From Larsenimonas salina (lineage in GTDB: Bacteria > Pseudomonadota > Gammaproteobacteria > Pseudomonadales > Halomonadaceae): a stretch of DNA of 64,000 bases. A model generated the notes under the pieces. That model had not been told where the DNA came from. It saw only the letters and a program-made list of their open reading frames with translations, and ran no database searches. Made by a program: the position numbers and the translations under genes. Positions 1 through 8,059 of the stretch are shown in pieces (the first letter of the stretch is position 1; each line of letters begins with the position of its first letter). The stretch is from assembly GCF_023736155.1 (NCBI RefSeq), contig NZ_JAMLJJ010000001.1, forward strand, positions 620,001-684,000. Reading direction: 5' to 3'.

Positions 1-446
1 CTGCTGTTGTTGAACTGCTCGGCGTTTTCGGCACCGCTCATGGTTGCCGAGGAATCGGCGCCTGCGCCGGCTTTGGCCTCAGAGCTTTTCACGGCGTCGT
101 CCTGCTCGCCCATGCTGTTGTCGTCTTCCTGCATGCTTTCCATGGTGTTGCTGCTGTTGGTCGCATCAGACTCATCCGAGCCCATGGTGTCTTCAGAATC
201 CATGTCGCCATCTGTCATGCTGTCGGAGTCGGTGTCCATGCCCTGATCGTGCTGCATGCTGTCATCAGAACCCTGTGACATGCCCGACTCGGTACCGGTC
301 GTGGTGCCGTCCTGCTGCATCTCGGCATTTTCCTGGCTTTGCTGCTGGTCAGAACCAGGCGCATCGTCGCCATTGTCACCGCAGGCGCTAAGACCCAGGG
401 CCATAACGAACGCAAGGCTTGCTGCAGAAAGTGTCTTGATTGTCAT
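1..446 (-). CDS. Acidic Met/Asp/Ser-rich lipoprotein (partial, C-terminus beyond window)
   Basis: The reading frame opens at an ATG (444-446) behind a good AAGGAGTG ribosome site and stays open to the window edge, giving at least 148 residues. It begins with a lipoprotein signal peptide (MTIKTLSAASLAFVMALGLS followed by the lipobox Cys, LSAC, near residue 22), so it is probably lipid-anchored in the envelope. The rest is low complexity: Gln/Asn, then repeated Asp-Ser-Met and Asp-Asp-Met groups, strongly acidic with many Met and no recognisable domain. Such acidic periplasmic proteins are common in halophiles. Met clusters can bind copper, but that is inference only. No function is assigned. 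Confidence 0.75.
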   Translation of the reverse strand, partial: MTIKTLSAASLAFVMALGLSACGDNGDDAPGSDQQQSQENAEMQQDGTTTGTESGMSQGSDDSMQHDQGMDTDSDSMTDGDMDSEDTMGSDESDATNSSNTMESMQEDDNSMGEQDDAVKSSEAKAGAGADSSATMSGAENAEQFNNS

Positions 447-599
447 GATACCGTTCACTCCTTGATAAAAATTGCGAAATGCAATGTGTCCTTCGTCCCG
501 CGCGACCGAAGCCGTTCACTCGTATTTATGGCTTTAATGTATGAGTGACATGGGACATCGTTCTAACATTCGCCTCTGACGATGTCGAGTCCATGACGC

Positions 600-1058
600 T
601 TAACGCCGCGGCGCGCCGACATCCTCTCCGATGTCTTCAAACCAGATATCCGGGCGAGTGTCGATGAAGCGAGCCATCAGATGCTTGCACTCGGGGTCAT
701 CAAGTACCTCAAGTCGAACCCCCTTGGCCTCAAGCGCCGACTCCGCGCCCATGAAGGTTGTATTTTCACCGATCACGACGTGTTTTATACCGTAGAGTTC
801 GATTGCACCGGAGCACATCGGGCACGGTGATAGCGTGGTATAGAGCGTACACGCCCGATAGACCTCGGCCGGGAGTCGACCGGCATGTTCGAGCGCACTC
901 ATTTCGCCGTGCAAGACCGCGCTGCCCTTCTGTACGCGCTGATTGCGGCCGCGGCCAAGAATCCGACCCTGATGCACAAGCACCGAGCCGATGGGCACAC
1001 CGCCTTCCTCAAACCCCTGGCGGGCCTCGTCAAGGGCGGCTTTCATGAATTCATCCAT
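600..1058 (-). CDS. Fungal-type (Fcy1-like) cytosine deaminase
   Basis: This 152-residue member of the cytidine deaminase-like zinc superfamily probably converts cytosine to uracil for pyrimidine salvage. The zinc site is clear: HGE (His50, Glu52) and SPCPMC (Cys79, Cys82). It resembles yeast Fcy1 more than bacterial CodA or TadA, with the EGGVPIG, GRGRN.R.QKGSA.LHGE, TLYTTLSPC and IGEN blocks and the C-terminal DIWFEDIGE. The start chosen is the ATG at 1056-1058, which has AGGGAGAAAG just upstream; a longer frame exists but lacks this site. It follows yegS by 20 bases on the same strand, so they are probably cotranscribed, although no functional link is obvious. Another nucleoside/base deaminase specificity remains possible. 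Confidence 0.85.
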   Translation of the reverse strand: MDEFMKAALDEARQGFEEGGVPIGSVLVHQGRILGRGRNQRVQKGSAVLHGEMSALEHAGRLPAEVYRACTLYTTLSPCPMCSGAIELYGIKHVVIGENTTFMGAESALEAKGVRLEVLDDPECKHLMARFIDTRPDIWFEDIGEDVGAPRR

Positions 1059-1078
1059 ACTTTCTCCCTGCTGTCGGG

Positions 1079-1975
1079 TCACTGACTGCACAAGCGGCAG
1101 TCATCGGGCAGTACGATGTTGACAGCACCGGCCTTGACCGAGCACTCGAGCGTAGTGACCTCATGCGCCTCGCCATCGAGGTTGAGCGGAAATTTCTGCT
1201 CGCTTTCAAACGTCACCCAGGCCGTCTTGAAATACCGCACGAAACGTCCGTCCGGGCCGAGCGCCTCCATTTCCTTGACCACTGCAGGGATATTGCGATA
1301 GCCGAACGTATCAACGATCAGCACATCCAACAAACCGTCATCGATCTGGGCATGCGGGGTCAATTCCTGGCTCCCCCCCGCCTGACGACCATTGCCGATG
1401 GCAAGCACCATCGCATCGACCGTGCAGGAACCACCGTCCCAACGCAGTTCACCGCGGTAGGGTTCGAAACTCCAAAACCGCATGGCACCGACCAGCGAAT
1501 ATGCGCCACCGCCCAGCATCTTCTTCAAAAGCGGGGGCGTCGAGGTGGTGATCTTGGCGCCAAAGCCCCCCGAGAGCATGTTCAGAAAGAAAAGCTCATC
1601 GAGCTTGCCCACATCCACTGACCGGGGATGCCCTTTTAGCGCCAGTGTCAGCGCCTCAAGCGGCTCGGTAGGAAGCGTTGCCGCGGTTGCGAAATCATTG
1701 GCGGTCCCCATCGGGATAATGCCAAGTTCGGGGCGCTTGTCCGAGGACACCTGCATCAGCCCGTTGACCGCCTCGTTCAGGGTGCCATCCCCGCCACCAA
1801 CGATGATTCGAGTCACGCCTTCCTCGGCGGCCTCCTGAATGAAGCGGGCCACGTCACCGCCTTCCCAGCTGACTCGAACGTCAAGCGAATACCCCTGCTC
1901 GCGCATGGTGGTCACCGCTTGACGCAGTGGTTCCTCTCCTGCTGTTTTGCCGTTCAACAGCAAACGAAGCGTCAT
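1079..1975 (-). CDS. yegS: YegS-type lipid kinase (diacylglycerol-kinase family)
   Basis: This 298-residue protein has the DAGK catalytic domain at its N-terminus, including the nucleotide-binding GGGDGT loop (about residues 60-65) followed by LNEAVNGL, and a C-terminal beta-rich half typical of YegS/BmrU. Family members phosphorylate lipids such as phosphatidylglycerol or diacylglycerol on the cytosolic side of the membrane. The length matches E. coli YegS (about 299). An AAGGAGAA site precedes the ATG. It is the first gene of a pair with the cytosine deaminase and is divergent from bioB, sharing a 211-base intergenic region. Physiological substrate is not known from the sequence. Confidence 0.88.
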   Translation of the reverse strand: MTLRLLLNGKTAGEEPLRQAVTTMREQGYSLDVRVSWEGGDVARFIQEAAEEGVTRIIVGGGDGTLNEAVNGLMQVSSDKRPELGIIPMGTANDFATAATLPTEPLEALTLALKGHPRSVDVGKLDELFFLNMLSGGFGAKITTSTPPLLKKMLGGGAYSLVGAMRFWSFEPYRGELRWDGGSCTVDAMVLAIGNGRQAGGSQELTPHAQIDDGLLDVLIVDTFGYRNIPAVVKEMEALGPDGRFVRYFKTAWVTFESEQKFPLNLDGEAHEVTTLECSVKAGAVNIVLPDDCRLCSQ

Positions 1976-2098
1976 TTTCGTTCTCCTTGCTTACCGGTAT
2001 TACTCACCGTGCATATCCTTTTGCATGTCATGGTTCCACTGTAGCGCGTACGAGCGCATCAATCAGCATTGGTCTCATCGCAACCCCTTATCGCCACC

Positions 2099-2131
2099 TT
2101 GTAAACCAGAAAAAAAGATCAGGGTTGACAT
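2099..2131 (+). promoter_or_regulatory. BirA operator of the biotin operon
   Basis: TTGTAAACC (2099-2107), 15 bases, then GGTTGACAT (2123-2131). The proteobacterial BirA box is TTGTAAACC-N15-GGTTTACAA; the left half matches 9 of 9 and the right half 7 of 9. It lies 56 bases before the bioB start. The right half contains TTGACA (2125-2130), a perfect -35 hexamer for the plus strand, so holo-BirA binding would cover the promoter. No good -10 is visible at the usual distance, so the exact start of transcription is uncertain. Confidence 0.85.
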
Positions 2132-2186
2132 AAAACACCAGACGCTTACTCTCTCGCTGAACAACGAGCCAAGATGAGGAGCCCCC

Positions 2187-3227
2187 ATGGCCGCAGAGCG
2201 TCACGACTGGACCCGCGCCGAAATCACTGAGCTGTTCGAACTGCCCTTTTTCGACCTGCTTTACCGCGCACACAGCGTTCACCGCCAGCACTTCGACCCC
2301 AACGCCGTTCAGGTCTCGATGCTTCTCTCTATAAAGACCGGCGCCTGTCCTGAAGATTGCAAATACTGCCCTCAGTCCGGCCACTACAATACCGGTCTTG
2401 AAAAGGAAAAGCTGATGGCAGTGAACAAGGTGCTGGAAGACGCCGCACGTGCACGCGACGCCGGCGCCAGCCGGTTCTGCATGGGTGCCGCCTGGAAGTC
2501 CCCCACCGAACGTGACCTGCCTGCCGTGCTCGAGATGGTCAAGGGAGTCAAGGCGCTCGGGCTCGAAACCTGCATGACGCTCGGTCGATTGACGCCTGAA
2601 CAGGCACAGGCACTCAGCGACGCCGGGCTCGATTACTACAACCACAATCTTGATACCTCGCCTGAATACTACGGCGACATCATCACCACCCGCACCTTCG
2701 GCGAGCGGCTCGATACGCTGGCCAACGTGCGCGACGCCGGCATGAAAGTCTGCTGTGGCGGCATCCTCGGCATGGGCGAAACCGAACAGGACCGCGTTGG
2801 CCTGCTCGAACAGCTCGCGACGCTGCCGACCCATCCGGAAAGCGTGCCGATCAACATGCTGATTCGCATCCCGGGCACCCCGCTTGAACACGTCGAGGAC
2901 CTCGACCCCATCGAGTACGTTCGAACCATTGCGGTGGCGCGTATTCTGATGCCGCGCTCCTACGTGCGCCTTGCGGCCGGGCGCGAGTACATGAGTGACG
3001 ACACCCAGGCCCTGGCCTTTTTCGCCGGCGCCAACTCGATCTTCTACGGTGAGCGTCTATTGACGGCGGGCAACCCGGAAGCGGACAAGGACAAGGCGCT
3101 GTTTGGAAAGCTTGGACTTCATCCAGAGCATCACTGCGGCGTGACGGACCAGGCTCATCAGGCGGCGATCGATGATGCCCTGCGTCACAAGGCCCTTGAT
3201 GACCTGACCGTTGACGCAAGCGCCTGA
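2187..3227 (+). CDS. bioB: Biotin synthase
   Basis: Radical-SAM enzyme of 346 residues that inserts sulfur into dethiobiotin to give biotin. The SAM cluster motif CPEDCKYC puts the three ligands at Cys54, Cys58 and Cys61. Further hallmark blocks are [14 protein letters not shown], the [12 protein letters not shown] segment and GGILGMGE. The ATG is preceded by GAGGAGC. It is the first gene of bioBFHCDA and sits directly behind the BirA operator. Length and motifs are ordinary for the family; nothing looks broken. Confidence 0.98.
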   Translation: MAAERHDWTRAEITELFELPFFDLLYRAHSVHRQHFDPNAVQVSMLLSIKTGACPEDCKYCPQSGHYNTGLEKEKLMAVNKVLEDAARARDAGASRFCMGAAWKSPTERDLPAVLEMVKGVKALGLETCMTLGRLTPEQAQALSDAGLDYYNHNLDTSPEYYGDIITTRTFGERLDTLANVRDAGMKVCCGGILGMGETEQDRVGLLEQLATLPTHPESVPINMLIRIPGTPLEHVEDLDPIEYVRTIAVARILMPRSYVRLAAGREYMSDDTQALAFFAGANSIFYGERLLTAGNPEADKDKALFGKLGLHPEHHCGVTDQAHQAAIDDALRHKALDDLTVDASA

Positions 3228-3228
3228 C

Positions 3229-4410
3229 ATGCTCACCGCACGACTGACTACCCGCCTTGCCGACCACAAGGCGGCCAGGCGCGATCGCCACCATCGTCTG
3301 CGTAGCCTTGCACGCCAGACGCGCACCCGTATCGATGGCCGTGACGTGGTGGCCTTTTGCAGCAATGACTATCTTGGCCTTGCCGACGATCCGCGCCTGG
3401 TGACAGCACTGGAAGAAGGCGGGCGGCGTTTCGGGGTGGGAAGCGGTGGATCACACCTGATCAGCGGCCACACCGACGCCCACCGACGGCTTGAGAACAC
3501 CTTGTGCGAACTCACCGGACGCTCTGCGGTACGTCTTTTTTCAAGCGGTTATCAGGCCAACCTCGCAACCATTGCCGCCTTCAGCGAGCGCGGCGATACC
3601 GTATTGCATGACCGGCTCAATCACGCCTCGCTTCTGGACGGCGCCCGGTTATCAGGTGCCCGAGTCACGCGCTATCGCCATGGTGACATCGACCATCTGA
3701 CGCATTGCCTGGCCCGTGACCGCCCTTTACTGACCGTGACCGACAGCGTGTTCAGCATGGAAGGCGATTGCGCTCCTCTCAGCGCGCTTGCCAGGCACTG
3801 TAGCGCGCACGACTCAGCGTTGATGGTCGATGAAGCGCACGCCTTCGGCGTGATCGGCGATTATGGGCAAGGCGCTGTCGCCGAGGCCGGTCTTACGGAG
3901 TCAGACGTTGCAATCGTCACCGGCACTCTGGGTAAGGCCTTCGGAACACAGGGGGCGTTTGTCGCTGGAAGTGAGACTGTCATCGAGGCGCTGACGCAGT
4001 TCGCACGGCCCTACATCTTTACCACCGGGCTCTCGCCGGCGCTTGCCTGGGCAAGCTGTGAGGCGATCACCATCGCCCGCACCGAACGCGAGCGCCGAAC
4101 GCACCTGAGTGATTTGATCGCTCACTTCAAGCGCGAACTCCCGGCAACGCTTCAAGCGCGCCTTCTGCCCTCAGAGACGCCGATTCAATCGCTTGTGATC
4201 GGCGATGAAGCCGACGCACTGGCAGTGGGGGACGCCCTCTGGGAACAGGGCCTACTGGTCGGCGTCATCCGCCCACCCACGGTCCCGAAGGGCTCCGCGC
4301 GACTTCGCATCACGCTTTCAAGCGCGCATAGGCATGAGGATGTGAGCCGCTTGATCGAGGTGCTCAGCCAGTGCGGCGTGCAAAAAACGTGCACGGAGGC
4401 GAGCGTATGA
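3229..4410 (+). CDS. bioF: 8-amino-7-oxononanoate synthase
   Basis: PLP-dependent alpha-oxoamine synthase (393 residues) that condenses pimeloyl-ACP or -CoA with alanine to 8-amino-7-oxononanoate. Visible motifs are FCSNDYLGL near residue 43, GSGGSHLISGHT, the cofactor-contacting DEAHAFGV near 201, and the PLP lysine in GTLGKAFG (about Lys236). The start taken is the ATG one base after the bioB stop; it has no strong ribosome site, so translation is probably coupled to bioB. An in-frame TTG at 3211 inside bioB is an alternative. The 3' end overlaps bioH by ATGA. Confidence 0.96.
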   Translation: MLTARLTTRLADHKAARRDRHHRLRSLARQTRTRIDGRDVVAFCSNDYLGLADDPRLVTALEEGGRRFGVGSGGSHLISGHTDAHRRLENTLCELTGRSAVRLFSSGYQANLATIAAFSERGDTVLHDRLNHASLLDGARLSGARVTRYRHGDIDHLTHCLARDRPLLTVTDSVFSMEGDCAPLSALARHCSAHDSALMVDEAHAFGVIGDYGQGAVAEAGLTESDVAIVTGTLGKAFGTQGAFVAGSETVIEALTQFARPYIFTTGLSPALAWASCEAITIARTERERRTHLSDLIAHFKRELPATLQARLLPSETPIQSLVIGDEADALAVGDALWEQGLLVGVIRPPTVPKGSARLRITLSSAHRHEDVSRLIEVLSQCGVQKTCTEASV

Positions 4411-5084
4411 GCCCTTCAATATTTTTGCTGCCGGGCTGGCCCTTCTCGGCGCAAGCGATGCACGGCCTCGCCGATCATCTGGCCAATCAGCGCCTCCCCG
4501 CGCGCCTTCTGGAGCTTCCCTGGCACGCAGGCGCTTCACCTGATGCTTGGGTCGACCGCCTCATGGCAGACATCGACGAAAACAGCATCCTTGTCGGCTG
4601 GTCGCTCGGCGGCATGCTCGCATCAAAACTTGCCGAGCGCAGCCCTGAGCGTGTCGAGCGCGTCGTAATGCTTGGCAGCAACGTCCGTTTCATTCAGGAC
4701 AGCAGCTGGCCTACCGCCATGGTGCCCGCCACGTTCGAGCGCTTTTATCAGTTGTTCAAGCGCCGCCCAGAAACCGCGATCGCCCAGTTCGAGCAGCTCT
4801 GCATTGCACCGAATCCGCCTATTGATGTCATGACCTACCGGGCGAACGTGCCCTACGACCACATGAGGGCCGGGCTTGATGTGCTCGCGGGCCTGACCCT
4901 GAATACGCCGCCCGCAAGGCCAACCGCGGCGCTGCTGGCCCGGGGCGACAGACTTGTTCCCAAGACCGCGGCCGCAGCGCTTGCGCGAAGCGGAATCGCT
5001 ACCGACCTTATCGAGGGCAGCCACCACGACCTGATTACACAGCCCGAGGCGCTCAAGTGGGTGGCACGGCAGGTGCGCCCATGA
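4407..5084 (+). CDS. bioH: Pimeloyl-ACP methyl ester carboxylesterase
   Basis: Alpha/beta-hydrolase of 225 residues that removes the methyl ester from pimeloyl-ACP methyl ester, ending the BioC-started pimelate branch. The nucleophile elbow is GWSLGG (Ser66), the acid is in ARGDRLVP (about Asp181) and the histidine is in GSHHDL (His206 or 207). The start ATG overlaps the bioF stop as ATGA and has CGGAGG about ten bases upstream. It is somewhat shorter than E. coli BioH (256). Its place between bioF and bioC fixes the assignment despite the diversity of this fold. Confidence 0.92.
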   Translation: MSPSIFLLPGWPFSAQAMHGLADHLANQRLPARLLELPWHAGASPDAWVDRLMADIDENSILVGWSLGGMLASKLAERSPERVERVVMLGSNVRFIQDSSWPTAMVPATFERFYQLFKRRPETAIAQFEQLCIAPNPPIDVMTYRANVPYDHMRAGLDVLAGLTLNTPPARPTAALLARGDRLVPKTAAAALARSGIATDLIEGSHHDLITQPEALKWVARQVRP

Positions 5085-5857
5085 CGCAAAAACACCGCAT
5101 ACAGGCCCGCTTCGGTCAGGCGGCGGCGCAGTATGACCATCACGCCCGGCTTCAGCAGCGCATCGCACAGACGCTGGTTGCCCGGGCCGGGCTGACTGAG
5201 TCTGGCGCGCTTCTTGACATCGGCTGTGGTACCGGCTGGCTCCTGAAACATCTGGCTGGGCGCGTGCCGGATGCGCGGCTTATCGGCCTTGATCTTTCAA
5301 AAGAGATGCTCGCAACCGCCCGGCACGGGTGGCCTTGTGACGCGCCTTCCCCCCTCTGGCTCCAGGGGGACGCCGAGGCCCTGCCCTTGAAGTCGGCCTC
5401 GGTCGATACCGTTGTGTCGAGTCTGGCGCTTCAATGGTGCGAGATATCGCGCGCCCTCGATGAGATCATCCGCGTGCTCAACCCCGGCGGCCAGGCACTG
5501 ATTGCCACTCTGGTCGAGGGCACTCTGCCGGAACTCACTCGGGCCTATCAAACGCTTGACAGGCCTTCGCCGGTAAACGCCTTTCCAAGCGCCGACGCCC
5601 TGGGTGCACTTCTGGACAGAATGTCGGCCGTGGAGGCCTCCTGTGCGATCCGCTGGGAGCGCGAAGATCACCCTGAACTCAGCGGCGCACTCGCACACCT
5701 TCGTGGCATCGGTGCCAATACGCCCTTGAACGACGCGCCGACACGGTTGCCGGCGCGCCGTTTCGCCCACGCCTTCAAGGCGGCCAGCCGGGGGCCCGGC
5801 TTCAGCATCAGCTACAGGGTGGCCTACCTCACTCTTCACCGACTCGACAGGTCATAG
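5081..5857 (+). CDS. bioC: Malonyl-ACP O-methyltransferase
   Basis: Class I SAM-dependent methyltransferase of 258 residues. BioC methylates malonyl-ACP so that fatty acid synthesis can extend it to a pimeloyl ester. Typical BioC N-terminus (RFGQAAAQYDHHARLQ), then motif I LDIGCGTG (residues 45-52), IGLDLS, and the VVSSLALQWCE block. The ATG overlaps the bioH stop as ATGA, two bases before bioD begins at the other end, so the set is tightly coupled. The pairing of bioC with bioH shows that this organism uses the methyl-ester pimelate route. Confidence 0.95.
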   Translation: MTQKHRIQARFGQAAAQYDHHARLQQRIAQTLVARAGLTESGALLDIGCGTGWLLKHLAGRVPDARLIGLDLSKEMLATARHGWPCDAPSPLWLQGDAEALPLKSASVDTVVSSLALQWCEISRALDEIIRVLNPGGQALIATLVEGTLPELTRAYQTLDRPSPVNAFPSADALGALLDRMSAVEASCAIRWEREDHPELSGALAHLRGIGANTPLNDAPTRLPARRFAHAFKAASRGPGFSISYRVAYLTLHRLDRS

Positions 5858-5859
5858 AT

Positions 5860-6615
5860 ATGCACCACGCCTACTTCGTGACCGGCACCGACACCGACGC
5901 CGGCAAAACCACCATCAGCGCCGGTTTGCTGTCGGGCTGGCACAGCCTCGGACATTCGACGGCCGCCAGCAAGCCGGTAGCCTCCGGCTGCGAACAAACA
6001 CCTCATGGACTGTCCAACAGCGATACTCGATGTCTTGCCGCCGAGTGCCGCCCCGCACTCGATGAGCGAACGATCACGCCCTATACCTTCGAACCGGCCA
6101 TTGCACCGCATCTGGCGGCTCGGCTTGCAGGCCAGCCTCTTTCGCTCGAGGACGTCATTCGCTCGGTTCGCACGGTGCTGGCACAGGGCACTGATGTAAC
6201 GCTTGTGGAAGGCGCCGGTGGGTTTCGAGTGCCATTGAACGATCACGAGGACTTGAGTGACCTCGCCAAGGCGCTGGAACTACCGGTAATTCTCGTGGTC
6301 GGCATTCGTCTCGGTGCGATCAATCACGCGCGTCTCAGCTCCGAGGCCATCCGCGCGGAAGGGCTTCACCTTGCCGGCTGGGTCGCCAATCGAATCGACC
6401 CGAACATGGCCTACGCCGATGATACCGTCGAGCGACTGACCCAGACCCTCGGCGCACCGCTCCTGGGTGATGTGCCCTATTTAAGCGACCCGGCCGCCGA
6501 ACGGGTCGCTCGTTACCTCTCGCTGCCGGACGTTTCGCCACAGAACATGACCTCGCCCGCCCCCGGAATCGGGTCGGCAGCCTCACTCTCTCTGGCACAG
6601 GACACGGCCCGATGA
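5860..6615 (+). CDS. bioD: Dethiobiotin synthetase
   Basis: ATP-dependent carboxylase of 251 residues that closes the ureido ring of dethiobiotin from 7,8-diaminononanoate and CO2. The P-loop GTDTDAGKTT lies at residues 9-18. Other family blocks are KPVASGCE, VEGAGGFRVPL and the GWVANRIDP nucleoside-binding segment. The C-terminal 25 residues or so (Ser/Ala/Pro-rich) run past the usual end of the family. The stop overlaps the bioA start as ATGA. Confidence 0.96.
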   Translation: MHHAYFVTGTDTDAGKTTISAGLLSGWHSLGHSTAASKPVASGCEQTPHGLSNSDTRCLAAECRPALDERTITPYTFEPAIAPHLAARLAGQPLSLEDVIRSVRTVLAQGTDVTLVEGAGGFRVPLNDHEDLSDLAKALELPVILVVGIRLGAINHARLSSEAIRAEGLHLAGWVANRIDPNMAYADDTVERLTQTLGAPLLGDVPYLSDPAAERVARYLSLPDVSPQNMTSPAPGIGSAASLSLAQDTAR

Positions 6616-7961
6616 CGAATAACGCCCACTGGATGAACCGCGATCTTAAAAGCGTCTGGCACCCCTGTACGCAAATGAAAGACCACGAATGGCTGCCAAT
6701 GATTCCGATCAAGCGCGGCCAGGGCGTCTGGCTTGAAGACTTCGACGGCAATCGCTATCTGGATACCGTCAGCTCCTGGTGGGTCAATATTTTCGGCCAC
6801 GCCAATCCCGCCATCAATCAACGCATCAAGGATCAGCTCGATACCCTCGAGCATGTGATTCTGTCGGGGTTCACCCACCAACCGGTGATCGAGCTGTCAG
6901 AACGCTTGACGGCCATTACCCCCGAGGGCCTCGGCCACTGTTTCTACGCCGACAACGGCTCATCGGCCACGGAAGTGGCCATGAAGATGAGTTTTCATTA
7001 CTGGCAAAACCACGGCCAGCATCGAAAGACGCGGTTTTTGTCACTGCAAAACGGCTACCACGGCGAAACGCTCGGGGCGCTGGCGGTCAGCCACGTCGGC
7101 TTGTACCGGGACACCTATCAGCCGTTACTGCTCGACGTCGAATCCGTGCCCTCCCCGGACTGCTTCGGTCTGCCTCGCGATGAGTGGGAAGCCCACTGCC
7201 GATCGATGTTCGCTCATATGGAAGCGGCGCTTGAGCACGGACGCGACGAACTCTGCGCCGTGATCGTCGAGCCGCTGGTTCAGTGCGCCGGCGGCATGCG
7301 TATGTACCATCCGGTGTATCTAGAGCTTTTGAGAGAGGCCTGCACCCGCCATAGTGTGCACCTCATCTTCGATGAAATCGCGGTGGGTTTCGGCCGCACC
7401 GGCACTCTGTTTGCCGCCGAGCAGGCCGGCGTCAGCCCGGATTTCTTATGTCTGTCGAAGGCACTGACCGCAGGCTACCTACCGCTTTCGGTGGTGCTGA
7501 CAACCGATGAGGTCTACGACGCGTTCTACGACGACTACGCCGCGCTCAAGGCCTTTCTGCACTCTCACAGCTATACCGGCAATCCATTGGCCTGCAGTGC
7601 GGCACTGGCGACCCTCGACCTGTTCGCACAGGATGACGTCATCGCAAACAATCGACAACTTGCCGAGCACATGCGTGAGCGCAGCGAGGCGTTCAGGGAC
7701 CACCCCCACGTTGGTGATGTCCGCCAGCACGGCATGATCGTTGCGATCGAAATGGTCAAGGACAAGGCAACGCTTGAACCCTACCCCTTCGAGGAACGTC
7801 GTGGCCTGGCCGTGTTTCAACACGGGCTGAGCCGCGGTGTCCTGCTTCGACCGCTGGGTAACGTGATCTACTGGATGCCGCCCTACGTGGTCACACTGGA
7901 AGAAATCGATCTGATCGCCGATGTCACTCGAGAAGGTCTAAAAGCCGCGACCGGCGTTTGA
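6612..7961 (+). CDS. bioA: Adenosylmethionine-8-amino-7-oxononanoate aminotransferase
   Basis: Class III PLP aminotransferase of 449 residues that converts 8-amino-7-oxononanoate to 7,8-diaminononanoate with SAM as amino donor. Signatures are the N-terminal WHPCTQMKDH, SSWWVNIFGHANP, YADNGSSATEVAMKM, the DEIAVGFGRTG cofactor aspartate (Asp254) and the PLP lysine in LSKALTAGYLPL (Lys283). It is the last gene of the operon here, whereas in E. coli bioA is transcribed divergently from bioB. A strong terminator follows. Confidence 0.97.
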   Translation: MTNNAHWMNRDLKSVWHPCTQMKDHEWLPMIPIKRGQGVWLEDFDGNRYLDTVSSWWVNIFGHANPAINQRIKDQLDTLEHVILSGFTHQPVIELSERLTAITPEGLGHCFYADNGSSATEVAMKMSFHYWQNHGQHRKTRFLSLQNGYHGETLGALAVSHVGLYRDTYQPLLLDVESVPSPDCFGLPRDEWEAHCRSMFAHMEAALEHGRDELCAVIVEPLVQCAGGMRMYHPVYLELLREACTRHSVHLIFDEIAVGFGRTGTLFAAEQAGVSPDFLCLSKALTAGYLPLSVVLTTDEVYDAFYDDYAALKAFLHSHSYTGNPLACSAALATLDLFAQDDVIANNRQLAEHMRERSEAFRDHPHVGDVRQHGMIVAIEMVKDKATLEPYPFEERRGLAVFQHGLSRGVLLRPLGNVIYWMPPYVVTLEEIDLIADVTREGLKAATGV

Positions 7962-8006
7962 AGACAACTCCCAAGACTGTGCGCATCTCATGAATGTGCA
8001 TCTCAT

Positions 8007-8037
8007 AAAAAAACCCGGCCAAGGCCGGGTTTTTATT
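8007..8037. terminator. Bidirectional terminator between bioA and opgH
   Basis: The perfect stem ACCCGGCC / GGCCGGGT (8013-8020 and 8023-8030, loop AA) is flanked by a run of A before and T after. It can end the biotin operon on the plus strand and opgGH on the minus strand. Confidence 0.9.
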
Positions 8038-8059
8038 TTTACGTCACAGGACGCGGTAA

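Noticed and set aside
2088-2891. Open frame opposite bioB reaching into the BirA operator
   Set aside because: No start signal, no family match, and the bioB frame is certain.
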